Source of the DNA: Bombardia bombarda | Taxonomy: Eukaryota; Ascomycota; Sordariomycetes; Sordariales; Lasiosphaeriaceae | Assembly (NCBI GenBank): GCA_030512295.1 | Contig: JAULSR010000003.1 | Location: forward strand, 2,046,001-2,110,000 | Reading direction: 5' to 3' | Length of the DNA stretch: 64,000 nt | Part shown: one piece after another, positions 1 through 12,459 of the stretch | Layout of the letters: every line of letters starts with the position of its first letter | Numbering within the stretch: position 1 is the first letter of the stretch | The notes under the pieces: model-generated | Database searches by the model: none | Seen by the model: the letters and a program-made list of their open reading frames with translations, nothing else | Told to the model about the DNA's origin: nothing | Made by a program: the position numbers and the translations under genes

Positions 1-1718
1 GGGGACCGCGGGCGGGGAGGTTGCGCTGGGAGGATGTATGTTAGCACTCTGCGCCGTTGCTTGTAGCTGAAAGACAACACGATGCGCGAGCTAGCCAGTG
101 GGTCATCCTCGACCGTAGTTCTTGAAGAGCAAGGAGGGGGTGAGAGGCGAGGGACACAGCGTATATCGAGCCTTCCTGCTGTAGCAACTTTGCCACGACA
201 AGATCCAGCCATCTACCGGTCTGGTGATCGCTCGTGATTCGCCCGCCTGCCTTTTCTCGTGAAGTTGCAGGCTGGGCTAAACACTCTCTCTCCTAGCCGG
301 CGGGTAGACAATCCGTGGGCGCAACCATGAAGCAGTGATCCGTCTCCCCCAAACCATTGAAAAAGAAAAAGGCAGATAGTCCTCATCAACCAGCCATGCG
401 ACAAGAGAGAACGACAACCTCTCAAGTTCAACAAGCTGCCAGGCTACAGGCCCCGAAGAAGGCCTTAACATGAGCATACTTCTCCGTCTAGCAACAACCC
501 CCTTTTGTCCCCTATAACCTGCCTGCCCCTCCGCTCAGCCCACCACCACCGATCGATCTCCTCCTTTTCCCTCTCACCAAGCTCACGCCCACACCTCTCA
601 ACCGATCGCGAGGGAATAATACCCTCCTCTCTCTGGTCGGTTGCGATTGACAAGCAGCAAGCAGGCACGCAGTGTATAACCCACTCCATTCCCATCCAAT
701 TCCAACCCTCCCTCACCCTTCAAAACAACACAAACAGCCGCAACCAAAGAACGAAAGCCAGCCAACTGGCTGCTCATGCGCGCAATCCAACATAACGAAA
801 ACAACCCACCTTGTACTGCACAGCATCATAGCCGCCAACGGGGGGCATATCCTGAGGCATTTTGGGCGATTTTCTTTTCTCTTTCTTCCTTCCTTGTTCC
901 TCTTTTGTATATATCCTCAAGGGTCGGACCGTCGCTCGGGATGCGTCGGACAATCGAAATCGAATCAGTTGATGGTCGTCGCGGGGCGCGTGCGTTGCTC
1001 GCTAGGAGCCTCGGGTTGGTAGGTAGGAGAAAATAAGGAATTGAACTCGCTCGCGTCCGCCACGAGTCTTGTTTTGGCGAGAAGTGGGAGAATGAGAGGT
1101 GGGTGGTTCAATTGGGCGGCAAAGACGACGACTGGCGACGGGCGGATTGATGATGCGACGCTTGTACCGCTTGAAGCTCGAACTGATCGAGGTTGACCAC
1201 CAAAGCTACAACTAGCTCAGTCAGCTCTTGGCGGGCAGGTGGCCAGGGGTCCCGCTGGCTGGCTGGTCAGGGAGGAACGGGATTTGCCGCGATTAGATAA
1301 GCGGTCAATAGCAGGTGCATTGATACTCAATGGCGATACAGAGTATCACCATCTGATAATTTCAAGAATAAATCACGAAAAGTCATGGTGAATCAGCTGC
1401 AAAACCGAGAAAAGAATTTATGCAATGAATTCTACTGTCCAGTTATAGATACTAACCCCAAAACCCCCACCAAGAAGCACTCTCCGCCTCGCCCATCGAA
1501 AGATCACAAAAGCTCGCCAACAGCCCAAACCATCCTCCATCCCAGACACTCATGCTATACACAGACGGTTCAAAAGCCGCACCGCACCGCAATATACCAT
1601 GCATGCAATTGCCGCTAACAAAGAAGCCAAATGAATAAGTAAAAGAATAGATAGCCAGCTACCACTGGCCCCCTGAACGCAACATATCTCCCTGCAGCAT
1701 CCTGGCAACAATGGGAAC
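1..1718. other. Intergenic stretch, no gene recognised
   Basis: No frame here shows a recognisable domain or a credible splice chain; the short open frames overlap one another on both strands. The part around 500-760 is pyrimidine-rich on the + strand, as fungal promoters and leaders often are, and a TATA-like stretch lies near 908-914. It may be the promoter or leader of a gene left of the window, or simply the 3' flank of the FCP1 gene that ends at 1719. Confidence 0.4.
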
Positions 1719-4427
1719 CTAGCCCTTCTCTCTATTACCAACATCGCCCCCATCCGCCCCTGAAGACGCATCAGCAGCTGCAGGTGCAGGCGCGGGTGCC
1801 GGCGGTGCGAGATCGGCCGCTTCAAACTCAGCCATAAAGTCCGCCTCAAGCTCCGCCTCGTCAATATCGTCGAACTCGTCGTCGAAATTGTCCGCGGCGC
1901 CACCATCTTGTTGCTGCTGGCTTGCAGTAGTAGTTATAGTAGCAAAGCTCTTGAGCTGTGACGCAACGTCGTCCTCGTCCCCTGTGACCTGGGGCGTAGG
2001 CAAACTGCTATCAATGGCATCGTCCGCTACATATTGGTTGCGCAGCGACGAAACGCCGCGGCTTCTTGTCCTCCGTAGCCTCTTAGCCAAAATAGAGTTC
2101 TCGTCCAGATCGGCCTCGTCATCCTCATCTGAAGCCTTTCGCTTTTTCGATGATTGCGTTACGGAGTCGTCACTGGGCCTGTCCAGCATATCCTCATCCT
2201 CCGGATACTCGGTAATCTCCTTGTCGTCTTCGTCGACGTCTTCATCCTCCTCGTCCTCATCGTCGTCGTCATCGTCAGACCCGCTAGCCAGAAACTCGTT
2301 GAGCTCCTCGTCCGCCGAGCCCCAATTAAAGGTCTTTAGCGTGTCAATCGGAGACAACTGGCCGTCAGCAAGCTCGTCGGGCACAAGGCCCTCCTCTTCC
2401 TCGAGGGCGCCGTCTTCGTTATCAGACTCATTCTCATCACCGTCCTCGTTGAGAGTGTGCGTCTCCCCCGTGGCGCTGACGAGCTTTAATCTGAGCCCGT
2501 TTGTGCGAATCAGTTTCTTATCTGATATGCCCGTCCCGTTCTCATCAGGGTCGTCAGTATCGCTCACTACATCAGGGTCGGTCTCCATCTCGCCCAGTGC
2601 AGCCGATGCCTTGCCACCCAGCTGGTCGTCAGAGTGAATATTAAACTTGTAAGGTCTTTCATCCACCTTCATCCACCGCGAGAAACACTCGGCCAGCCAA
2701 TCCTGGTTCACAACCTTAATGTTGGGAATCCGGGCTGCCTGTCGCATTTTCTTGGTGCGTGGCCGGAAGCTGTTGACGACTAAATGCGTTACGTCTCTCG
2801 AGATATTAGACCGGAGCTGCGCGCCGAAGCTCACCATCTGCATGCCGATTTCTGAGCGCTCCACCTCGACACCAATGGGTAAAAGTCCCGAGAGGACGAC
2901 CTTGCAACCCCGTAGCGCCCTGGATTTCATCTTTTCCATGACGCTGCCAACGTCTGGCACCGCCGACAGATCTACATCTTTGGTGCGATCACAGTTCCGG
3001 TCATACTCTTCGTAATATGTTTTGTGTAATAAAGTGAGGTGCTGTTCGAGGAACTCCAACTCGCAATCATGGTCAAGCAGTACCTGGTGGCGATGATGCG
3101 GCGTGGGTGATGATGGCGTCTCCTCGCCGTCTTCCGACGGTGTTGACGTCTTCTCGGCTTCCTCGTCCTCTTTATCTAGTTTTTCTTGTAGAAGTTGTAG
3201 CGGGCGGTCCTTTATTTGCTTCTCAAGGGTGCGTTCCTGCTCCTCAACTTGTCGTTTTGTAATGGCGGAGTCTTCACCGCCGCTCATGCTGATGAGCTCC
3301 TCCAGCGCCGAGACGTTTCCAGCTTCCGGAACCGCGTCGTCCACCTTTTCCACGACTGGTTTTGACTCCCCGATAGCCGGGCTGCTGGGGTCCGCAGCCT
3401 GCACGGGGTCGGCAGCAAGTAAATCTTGACGTCGGGGTAAGAAGCTGGAGTTGATATCTCCGATACCCTTGAAGAAATCGTATGGCGAGACCTTGATGAG
3501 GTTCCCCCGGTTACGTGGCCATACATCGGCGCGGTCATCAATGATGAGGACCATGTTCGTGTTGACGGGGAAGAGGCGCCCTAGACTCTTGGCAACCATA
3601 TTGCCGTTTTCGTCGCGGCTGATGACGCGATTGCCAAAGAGCTTCTGGTTGGGATCGACGATGCGCGCGACGTTTTGGGCGTAGGCGCGCGTGCCCATCG
3701 TATAAACGTGCAGTTCGTACATGGTGGCGATGCGCTTAAGAAAGCCCTCTAAGCCGGGGCGCATCTTGATATAGTACCAGCAGCCCCGGGCCAAGCCGCG
3801 CGGGCCGTCTTCCAGCTGGAAAGCCTTGACATCCTTGACCGAGTCGTGGTTCGGGTTGGCCGGATCTCTCTGCCACTCGCCCACAGTGGGATCTATGCAA
3901 GCGTGGATGATAGTCTGATCGAGATCCACCACGAGACTGAGCTTTCTTGCCTGCAAGAGCCGTCGCTGTAGCTCCTGCTCTGTGCGCTGGGCATGAATCT
4001 GGCTGACGGTCAGGTTTGTCTGGTCGTGCACCATGCTGATGGGCGCGCGCTCTGTGTCGCGGGACTCGGCGGCCCAATTGACTTCGGTCATGTCCTTTCC
4101 GCACCAGCCGCAGAGGCCCTGGAACTGGATGCCATGCGAGCATTCCTCCTTGACATCCATGCACGGCGCGTCCCTCTCGATGAGCTGGCCCTCCTTGATG
4201 TGCCACTTCTTGAGCTCTCCGTCGGCGGGAGACTCCCAGTCGGCAATTGTTGTCTGTTCCTCCTCCCATGTCTCGCCGCGGATGGTGTCGCCGACTGTCT
4301 TCATCCATTTGAACGAGTACTGGATCAAAAACTCTTGCTTCTTGACGGTTTCGCCGGGCGATTTGAGGAGGCGGACAATAGTGATAGGGTACCGGAGCCG
4401 GCCCCCTAGCCTGATTGTTTTGCTCAT
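1719..4427 (-). CDS. fcp1: RNA polymerase II CTD phosphatase FCP1
   Basis: Single-exon frame of 902 aa starting at an ATG at 4427. It should dephosphorylate phosphoserines of the RNA polymerase II C-terminal repeat in the nucleus, recycling the polymerase. Residues 1-100 form a biotinyl/lipoyl-like N-terminal part. The FCPH (HAD-type) phosphatase domain follows, with the nucleophile motif DLDQTIIHA (Asp168 and Asp170) and a second acidic motif IIDDRADVW near 295-303. A BRCT domain spans about 500-595, with the conserved Trp in VVNQDWLAECF. The C-terminal 300 residues are acidic and disordered, with Asp/Glu runs and an Ala/Pro-rich end, as in other FCP1 proteins where this tail binds TFIIF. 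Length and domain order match fungal FCP1. No introns were seen. The neighbour on the same strand, ATG26, is about 3 kb away, so there is no shared promoter. Confidence 0.95.
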   Translation of the reverse strand: MSKTIRLGGRLRYPITIVRLLKSPGETVKKQEFLIQYSFKWMKTVGDTIRGETWEEEQTTIADWESPADGELKKWHIKEGQLIERDAPCMDVKEECSHGIQFQGLCGWCGKDMTEVNWAAESRDTERAPISMVHDQTNLTVSQIHAQRTEQELQRRLLQARKLSLVVDLDQTIIHACIDPTVGEWQRDPANPNHDSVKDVKAFQLEDGPRGLARGCWYYIKMRPGLEGFLKRIATMYELHVYTMGTRAYAQNVARIVDPNQKLFGNRVISRDENGNMVAKSLGRLFPVNTNMVLIIDDRADVWPRNRGNLIKVSPYDFFKGIGDINSSFLPRRQDLLAADPVQAADPSSPAIGESKPVVEKVDDAVPEAGNVSALEELISMSGGEDSAITKRQVEEQERTLEKQIKDRPLQLLQEKLDKEDEEAEKTSTPSEDGEETPSSPTPHHRHQVLLDHDCELEFLEQHLTLLHKTYYEEYDRNCDRTKDVDLSAVPDVGSVMEKMKSRALRGCKVVLSGLLPIGVEVERSEIGMQMVSFGAQLRSNISRDVTHLVVNSFRPRTKKMRQAARIPNIKVVNQDWLAECFSRWMKVDERPYKFNIHSDDQLGGKASAALGEMETDPDVVSDTDDPDENGTGISDKKLIRTNGLRLKLVSATGETHTLNEDGDENESDNEDGALEEEEGLVPDELADGQLSPIDTLKTFNWGSADEELNEFLASGSDDDDDDEDEEDEDVDEDDKEITEYPEDEDMLDRPSDDSVTQSSKKRKASDEDDEADLDENSILAKRLRRTRSRGVSSLRNQYVADDAIDSSLPTPQVTGDEDDVASQLKSFATITTTASQQQQDGGAADNFDDEFDDIDEAELEADFMAEFEAADLAPPAPAPAPAAADASSGADGGDVGNREKG

Positions 4428-5491
4428 TGTGAGGTCGGGGTTGGGTGTTGGAGCAGGAGGTAATGGTGATGTACTTTGGTAAGCCGGTAGCTGTTCAATC
4501 GGCCTTGACTATGTGCAAGAAGCGCTTCTGAACAAGCTGTTAGCAACCATAGTCAGCTGTTTGCTGCTCAGTGAAGCAAGATTCACTGCACAAACACACT
4601 GTAAGAAGTTGGGCGGCTTACGCTAGAGCTCCTAGGGAAACAGAAGCTTTGATAATAGACAGACGTATATGTCACTTAAAATACCCATCGCGCATGGAGC
4701 GCGCACATATAATAGCTATTGATGTTGAATGGCTATAAGTGTGTGGTATTTTTATGGCGTTGGCGTTTGGCGTTCGGGAAGCGGGCCTCAGAAACTCGCA
4801 GGTTGCGACCGCGACGGGATGGCTCCTCTCTGCAATCAGTACTGCCCAGCGGGCTGAAGCTGCAGGAAAAGTGGGGAGTAAGGTCGGATTAGGCTAGCGC
4901 AATGTAGTGTGGTCCGAGTGTATAAGCTCTTCAGAGGTTGGTGGCCTGTCGGTGCGAGTTTGGGTGCAAGTCCGAGCTTTTTATAGAGCGCGTCCTAGTA
5001 CGTGGAGGGACGCTATGATGAACAAAGCAGGACCACTCTGGAGATAATAACGGCGGAAAATACGAGGCGACTCAGATACACAGCACGGTCCAAGGTTCGA
5101 ATTTTGATGGCTCCGTGAGCTCTGGAAGGGGGCTTGAGGCGCGTGCAGGGATGTGCGTCGTTGTGTGATGTAATACTTGGTACCGTGGAAAAGTGTCGGC
5201 AATCAGTCCAGCGGCCGCAAGAAGGGGCCCGGATTTTCTGGGTGGGATGAGCAGGTCCTTTTGTACCTGGGCCGGGCGCTAGCTAGGGATTTGCTGAGCT
5301 CCAGCTCCGACCAATGTCAGCTCGAACATGCATTCCCCACCGTTTGCGGGGTCGACTGTGGCTGACGCAGTGTGGCGCGTGCCCTTGGGACGACGTGCAT
5401 GCCTGTCAGCAGCGCGGTTTGCTCCTCCCTTCACTTGCATGTCTATCGATACGCACAGACAACGGCAGACCTACCAGAACGAGGCCCCTGG
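4428..5491. other. Intergenic, FCP1 upstream region
   Basis: This region contains the FCP1 promoter and leader. It has short overlapping frames only and no domain. A single GGTTCGA-like word near 5093 does not sit in a cloverleaf. Nothing else is recognisable. Confidence 0.4.
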
Positions 5492-5758
5492 TTACTGACT
5501 CGCCAACTCCGTCTGAATGACGATGCGCCATGACTGACTCTTTCCCGTTTTACTGCTCCGGCCACGCTTGCCACGGGATGCATCATGATTTTGGTCGATG
5601 GCGACTTCCTTTGCCACCAAGTCAACGGTCTGCGACAATCTAGCTCTTGCCTCAGCAAGCTTCATCCCTTTCCCATTGCCGTCAGATGGCGTGATGCGGC
5701 CAATCATGTGCCCCTGCTCGACCCCTGTCGGTGTCGAGAGTGTCTCCTGACTTCGCAT
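5492..5758 (-). CDS. Possible small hypothetical protein (88 aa)
   Basis: An ATG-started frame of 88 codons on the minus strand. It is rich in Ala, Arg, Lys, Ser and Gln, with a basic stretch (GKRGRSSKTGKS) near its end and a helix-prone segment around residues 32-50. Codon choice looks more gene-like than that of the surrounding short frames. There is no signal peptide, membrane segment or known motif. It could be a small gene, one exon of a longer gene, or a chance frame. I do not recognise it. Confidence 0.22.
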   Translation of the reverse strand: MRSQETLSTPTGVEQGHMIGRITPSDGNGKGMKLAEARARLSQTVDLVAKEVAIDQNHDASRGKRGRSSKTGKSQSWRIVIQTELASQ

Positions 5759-7533
5759 GCAACAAATGGACGTAAAATTAGAGTTTATTTGCGCCAGTTC
5801 ACTGTGAATGTAAAATTAGGCAGGCGCGGTAGTTATCTGTGATGCACCCACTCACGAGGTGGTCGTTGTCTGGTCAAGTTTCTCGTAGGTTTCAATGTGA
5901 ACACCATCAAAGCTGCCACTTGTTCTCGCAGGCTGCTAGTCTCCTTTCAGAAGACTCAACTCTATGTAGTTTTTAGGTGTGAATGCTCTTTGTCCTCCTG
6001 TCTTTATCGAAAATTATCGGACATTCCCCAAGGCATAGACACGCCCATTGATCGGATTCTTTATGCTAGTATGATGTGCCTTTGGTTGTATCTAGGACAC
6101 GTTGTTGTCTAGCAACTGGAACGACACGATTTCTTGTGTTCCCGTTTGCCCATACTCTAGTGGCCTGCTAAAAAAGGTGTGATATACAGCAGGTATGAAA
6201 GAGGAAGAAAGAGAAAGGGACAGATGAGATTCCAGAGGTTTTGCTTCCTTGCCTGTGTTGGTGTCCGTAACATCAGTCGATACCTTTCGTCCTGTACCGT
6301 CAAACAGAATAGGTATCGAATTGGCCTATCATTATGCTCAAATGCTTCACTCGCCAGTAAATGTACACATACTTGGGGTTGGTGGGTACTTGATAGTAGT
6401 GCCTTATATTCCGATCAAAATCCTGATTTGAATCCACCACATTGAAAAGAACATCAACCTGTACATACGATCAACGATCATATCTTTAACACAACAAGTA
6501 TATCTCAGCTTGACATCCAATAATTCGTGGAAAACCTGTATTCTATACCCTCTATATACCATATATCATGTATCTATTCTGCACTGCCATCTAGCCATAG
6601 TATCAAATCATTAACCAGTAATCCGAATTAATACCCTCATCTTTCTTAATTCCAAGCCTGGATCTATCTACATCATGCATGCTGATAATAAGAATCAAAA
6701 TAAGCATAAGCGTAATAGTGCCAAGTGCAATCTAACAAACAGCAGCCATGCACCCAAACCTCCGATTGACTGAACCAGTCTCTTGTGTTCAATAGTGCTG
6801 CTCCTATTGAAACGAATACTTCTAGTAGCAATAGCAGTAGTAGCAATGACAATGACAACGACAGAGATAATGACACCAGTAATCCACCATCCGTCGATCA
6901 TCAACCACCCTCAATAGAATAACGGAAAGAAAACCCCAATGATGAAACCAAAAACCAAGGAAAGAGACATGAATAACCACAACCAACACCAACTCCAGTC
7001 TGTGCAGATGCAAGCATCTATCCATAGTATTGCCCCCCATTCAGTTCTCTTCGTCTTTCCAAACCAATAGTCTGTCTCTCTGTCTGTATCCCACCACTCC
7101 TCACAAGCTCTCCCACATCATGCATGCCCCTTCTCTAGCCCTCCCACCCCCAAACATGTGTAATGTAGTGTAGTTCAGGCAACCAGTGTATGCAAAGTAA
7201 CCATTACGCTCCTCCTCTCCTCACAGCTCGGAATAATAGTAGAGATAGTCTTCTTCCGTCCATCTTCCCATGTCCAACTCTCTCTCCCTCTCCCCCCAAT
7301 CACCAAACACCAATCGCCATACGCCATCCTGCAGAAAGTTCATTGTCCGTCAGTCATCTCATCTCAGTCTCACTCTCCAACTTTCGCCTCGAAACGAGGT
7401 CAAGGTCAAGCAGAATACTTGCAACCCTCATCTAAACAAACCAAGCCAAGCAATCCATCCAACCCTTGATCTCATCATAGAAACCAGGCCGATGGCTTGC
7501 TGTACGAAACAGCAACAACATTAACACGACGAC
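5759..7533. other. AT-richer intergenic stretch
   Basis: This lies downstream of the ATG26 stop and holds no recognisable gene. Around 6660-6960 there are many short purine-pyrimidine words and CAA/CAG/GTA-type repeats. On the minus strand these read as low-complexity hydrophobic or Ser/Leu runs. I regard those frames as chance products of base composition. The right-hand part will contain the ATG26 3' UTR. Confidence 0.4.
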
Positions 7534-10500
7534 TTAACTCACACCCACACCCTTCACAGCTCCACCAACACTGGCCCCAGCCCCCGCCACGCGTCCGCCG
7601 AACGCACGCCCAGCAGGAGCAAGACCCGCGCCCATACCGCCAGTCCCCAGGCCGAGGCCTACAGGGAGGGATGTCGAAGAAGCACTCGTTCGCTTCATGA
7701 CCGCATCGGGGCTCAGATCGTCGACCGTGTCCGCATCGCCGCCGACAAACGTCCAGCTCTCCTCCTCCGCCTCGTCGTCGTCCACATCCGCATCGGCACC
7801 GCCGCCTTCCGCCGAGTTATCGCGGCGCGACGCGTTCTTGCCCGCCTTGGACTTGATCAGGTTCGTCGCGTACTCGAGGTCGCGGTAGATGCACTGTACG
7901 GCCACGTCGACTCCGTTTTCCTGTACGCAGGTAGGTGTGTGTCAGCAACCGAAATGTCACGGAAAGGGGTCCAAAACATACCGATCGAATCTGCTCCCCC
8001 AACACCCTCGCCTTGACAATCATCCTCTCGCTATGCGTCGCCTCCCACAGCGCCCTCGCAAACGACGTACTCCCCCACTTCTTCAGAAAAATCCCCACCC
8101 CCAGATCCTCCACCCGCGTGCCAAAGAAAAACTGGTCCCCAAAGAACGGCCTGATAATCGTCGGAATCCCCGCCCGCAAGCTCGCACCAGTCGTTCCACT
8201 ACCCCCGTGGTGCGCCGCCGCGTCAATCTGGTTAAACAACCAGTCATGCGGCGCCGACTTGATCTGGAGGATCTCCGCCGGCAGCACCGGCTCAGCCCCC
8301 TTCTCCTCCGCAGTCTTCTCCTCCCCGCTCTCCGTCCGATCACTCCACCCCTTGCTCAAAATGCAGCGCACATCCGCCTTGAGCACCGCGTCGATGACCT
8401 CCTGCGTCATCTTGCCCGGGTCCGGGACAATAATCGACCCAAAGCCCACATACACAATCTTCTTGCCATCCCGCCTCGCCTTTGCAATGAAATCCGTCAG
8501 CTCCTTTGGTGGTTGCCACTTATCGCCCCCCTCATCCAAGAACCAATACCCCGTCACCCTGATCCAATCACTGTAGTCCAGCGGCGGCGGCACCACAAAC
8601 GGCGAGAAGTTGTACAGAAACGGCACCTTGTTCGTCTGCATCTTCTCCAGATTCGTATTCGGCAGCCCCAGATAATTGTTCCTCCACCGGTTCACCTGAT
8701 GCGCCGTCGCCTTCCAAAACACATTATCAAACATGACATACGTCACATAGTTATACGCGCCCCCCATCTTCTGCCCCGGCATGATGAACGCGTGCGGGTA
8801 CGCCCGCGTCCGCGTCCACGGCATCGTAAACGCCCGGAAATACGGGATCCCCAGCGCCTCGGCGATATGAATGCCCGCCATGGCGCTGGGCGACTCAATC
8901 AGCAGGTCGCTCCCCTGACACGCCTTCCAGGCCGACGCCAGCAAGTCATCGAGCCAGCCGCGGAACTTGGAGTTGGCCTCCTTCAGGAACGCCCACGTGA
9001 AGGTGCCGTTCTGGATGCAGATGCGCATCAGCTCGCTCGGGTCGCCGTCGACGAGCGCGAACTCGATCCCGTGGCCCTCGATCCACTCCCTGAACTCGCC
9101 GTGCGTGGCAATCCGCGGATGGTGGCCCTCCTCAAGCAGCTTCTTGCAGAGCGCAATGTACGGCTGCACGTCGCCACGCGAGCCGATAGTCAGACACGTG
9201 ATCTTCATCGGCTGGGCGGGCTTGAAGTTGAGGAACGACGCCTTGGGGTCGTCAAACAGGATGGTCGGCGCCTCGGAGAGACCGGTCGCCTCGCGCGGGA
9301 GCTGGATCTCGTGGTCGGGGAACTCTTCGTTCCGCGCCTCTTGCAGGGCGTCGCGCTCGGCGGCCGCGACCTGGGCGGTTTCGATCTCGTTCTGGTCGAG
9401 CAGGGCGGACTCGCGCAGGTAGCGGGTTACCTCGAGATTCTGGAGGATGGTGATGGAGCAGTCGTCGCGGTTCTCGGCCTTGTTGAACTCGAAGAAGAGC
9501 TCCTCGTGCCCGCGGATGACCACGACGAGACCGGCGTATCCGAAACGGAAGCCCTTCTCCTTGTCCACGTTCTCCATGTCCTTCAGTGGGAGAATGAGTT
9601 TTGTGCGAGTGCCCGGCAGCAAACTGCGGAAGCAGAAATGGCGATCGCTGATGTAGATCTTGCCATACAGGGGGAGAACGCGGATGAGGTAACCAAAGTA
9701 GGCAGCTTGCAGCTTCTCCGTCTCTGGCAGGGCGAAATGAGCCTGGAATCGGGCCTCCGAGTTGGCTCTCTCTACAGGGTCATCCTCAATCTCCTCCTCG
9801 TCAGTCTTTAAGCCCGAAGGATCGTCGTAATGCTTCTTGCCCCCCTTCCACATCCCAGAGACCTTCTCAACGTAGCCCATCGACTCAGTCGCCAACAGCG
9901 TGCTCATACGTCGGGACTGCTTGTCCAAGAATCCCATAATAGCATTCGCCTTCTGGAACGGATACCCTCCCATCTTAGCAATGTTCTGCAGTGTCGGGGT
10001 AGGAGCGCCGTCGACCTCGCCGGCACCAGGGTCCGCAACATGACCCGTGGTCGCGGTATGCCGGGCCGAGTACCTAACAAGGCCTGACGTATGCTGCCGC
10101 ACCATAGGTCTGATGGGCTTTCCATCCTTCTCTGGTGTTGCTCGCGACGCAGACGCTGATCTGCGAATCGTCGGGCTGTGAAACACGTCGCTGCCGCGCA
10201 GTATCTGGCTTGCTGACGGCTCTTCGCTGCTTCCCGAGGCGACGAGGGCCGACAAGCTCGCCTGGCTGGGGTCCTCGACGCTCTGAACATACGAGTCACT
10301 GCTCCCCTGCTGGTCGGGGCGCGTGTGACTGTCTTGAAGCCGATTCTTGCTAAGCGACCGACGGCTGGCACTGAAGCTCCGACGCGGCGATTCCTGCCGT
10401 CCGCTCATAATCTGACTGACATCCAGACTTCGGCGTCCAAAGGGCCGCAGGGCATCGAAGCTGCTGCGGGTGAAATCGCCACTGGCGCGGGGGCTGGGCG

Positions 10501-12459
10501 AGTGGTTCCGAGCTGGCGAGAGCGGCGAGAGCGTAGCCTTGACGCCCTCTGCTAGCTTACTCGTACGGATCTTGGCAGGCTTGTGCGCGTTTTCCCTGCC
10601 GCCGCCGCCGCTCATGCTTGTTCGCTTCGACGATGATGTCGTGGTGCTCGGCCCGTCTTCTGCTTCTGGCACCTGAGCGAGCTCGTTGGTGGGCGCTGGG
10701 GTCTGCGCCGAGGAGTCTTCGACCAGGATCTTGAGCACATTCAGGGCTTCCTTGCCAAAGCTGAAAAAGGAGAAGAAATACTCGTCAATGGCGTACGTCT
10801 CGTCGTTATCGATGACGCGGATCTTGCAAGTATCGGCAAAGTCTAGCATCTGGGTCTCCTCGATGTCGATCACGTTCTCGATGGGCAGCGAGATCTTGAC
10901 ACTGTCGCCGTCGTTGTGCGACCGGAAGATGACCCTCTGCAGGCCCTTGACCCATTCCTTGGCGCTCTGGGAGCTGTCGGCCCTGAAATTGTAGGTGCGG
11001 TGGTGTGTGGTGACTGTAAAGTGGACGTTGTCCTTGTCTTTGTCGACGACGTTTGCCGAGATGCCGTATCTGAGGTCGATCTGGCCGCTGGGGAAGTAGA
11101 GGTTCTGGGCATCGCGGTAGTATGAGAGAACGTCGCCCTTGAGGCGGAACCAATAACGGTTGTATTTGGGGTTTCGCTTGCCGCTCTTGGATAGGTACCC
11201 CGACTTTGCGACCTCGTTCTAGCAACGATGGCGGTTAGCCTGAATCATGTGACGAAAGTCTGGCATTACTTACAGCCTTCTTGGGCAAGTAGGCGTAAAA
11301 GGCGATATGGCGCGCCGTGATGTACATGTACCCCTGGAGTAGGACATGCTGGAGCAGCCAGCATGGATATTCTGGCAGCCAAATTAGACAGACATATTCA
11401 AAGCGTCGCAGTAGAGCGCGGCGACGACATACCTTCAATCACCTCCTCTGGGCTGTCAAACTCAAAGATCTCCTTCAGCTTCTTAGCCAGCTCTGTTGGC
11501 CCAGCCTCGCCAGTCTCTGTCCCGCGTCCGTGGTCTCCCGATAACCTATCCAAGTCGAAGCTCGGTCGCGACGCCATCAAAGCACGCGCCTCCAGCATTC
11601 TGCTCATAACAGGTGCTAATCTACCCTCGGCTTTGGTAACCTCGATGACGGGCGCATTAGGGTCCGAAGCAGGAGGAGAAGAAACGTTGTGTTGTTCTTC
11701 GGGCTCCTCCTCCTGTATATGATCGTCCATGGGTGTCTTGCCCTTTGACGACGATTTTGCTGCTTTGGCGGAGGATTTAGATTTGGAAGAAAGGCGTGAA
11801 AGGCCAGACATGGAGCGCATTAACCGGCTTTCCGAAATCTTGCGTTTGTGCCTGCTTTCATGTTTCGACCCAGAAGCATCAGGCCGCTTAACTATCATAG
11901 TTTGCGCCAGAGGCCCACCTCCCGCGGCGGTACCATCCAGAAACTCTGCTCTCCGCGGGGAACCTTTATGGCCAGCGATGGTCCTGGCCATGGCGCCATC
12001 GCCCTCTTCCTCTTCGTCAGAGCTCTGACCTTCAAATCTGTCTGTGAAGTCGACGCGGCTTCCGGCGGCCGCTATCAAGCCGAAGATGCTCTGGTTCATG
12101 TTCATAAACATGCCGCCGGCGTATCCCTGGGGCTGCAGCACCTCTTCTTCGCTATCGGCCTGGTCGCCATGGTCCTTGAGACGTTCGGGAAGCTCCATGG
12201 TGGGCGTGTGCTCGGCGTCGGGCCGCTTCTTGTGTAGCTTCCTGGACACGCGGCGCGCAGGGTGGTGTTCGTCGTGGCTCGCGACATTCGAAGAGCGCGT
12301 GGGGGCGGATGACGAATGGTCGGCGGAACGCAGTGAATGGAGGGAGAGGGTTGGGTGGAATAGCGGACGCGATGGAGGGTGTGTGTTACCGGCTGCTGCT
12401 GCGGTGGCGGCGGCGGCGGTTGCGGCGGCAGCGGGTGATGTTGGCTGTAAGGGCACCAT
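7534..12459 (-). CDS. atg26: Sterol 3-beta-glucosyltransferase, Atg26 type
   Basis: Four exons (12459-11433, 11371-11274, 11218-7982, 7920-7534) joined by introns of 61, 55 and 61 nt give 1582 aa. The enzyme transfers glucose from UDP-glucose to ergosterol at membranes; in some fungi the Atg26 family acts in pexophagy. The start is the first ATG in frame (12459). The N-terminal 340 residues are disordered and Ser-rich. The first GRAM domain begins at the exon 1/exon 2 junction (EEYPCWLLQ, ITARHIAFYAYLPKK). A PH domain follows (GYLSKSGKRNPKYNRYW), then a second GRAM domain (AHFALPETEKLQAAYFGYL). The GT28 catalytic region starts at TIGSRGDVQPYIALCKKL and has the UDP-sugar site HHGGSGTTGASLRAGIP. 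The tail is Gly/Ala-rich. This domain order is diagnostic for UGT51/Atg26, and the length is on the high side of the family. Confidence 0.95.

Noticed and set aside
1351..1359. ATCTGATAA, matching the GATA-type iron-regulator word ATCWGATAA
   Set aside because: It lies downstream of FCP1, far from any iron gene in the window, and about one such word is expected by chance in 64 kb.
5090..5103. GGTTCGAATTT, tRNA T-arm-like word
   Set aside because: It does not match the B-box end (CC), and no A-box or cloverleaf is around it.
6673..7040. Overlapping Ser/Leu and Val/Ile-rich minus frames
   Set aside because: Generated by short simple repeats in AT-rich intergenic DNA; three frames are open at once.
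7889..9811. 640-codon + frame overlapping ATG26
   Set aside because: Antisense shadow of the glucosyltransferase exon; Arg/Pro/Leu-rich composition is typical of shadows in GC-rich coding DNA.
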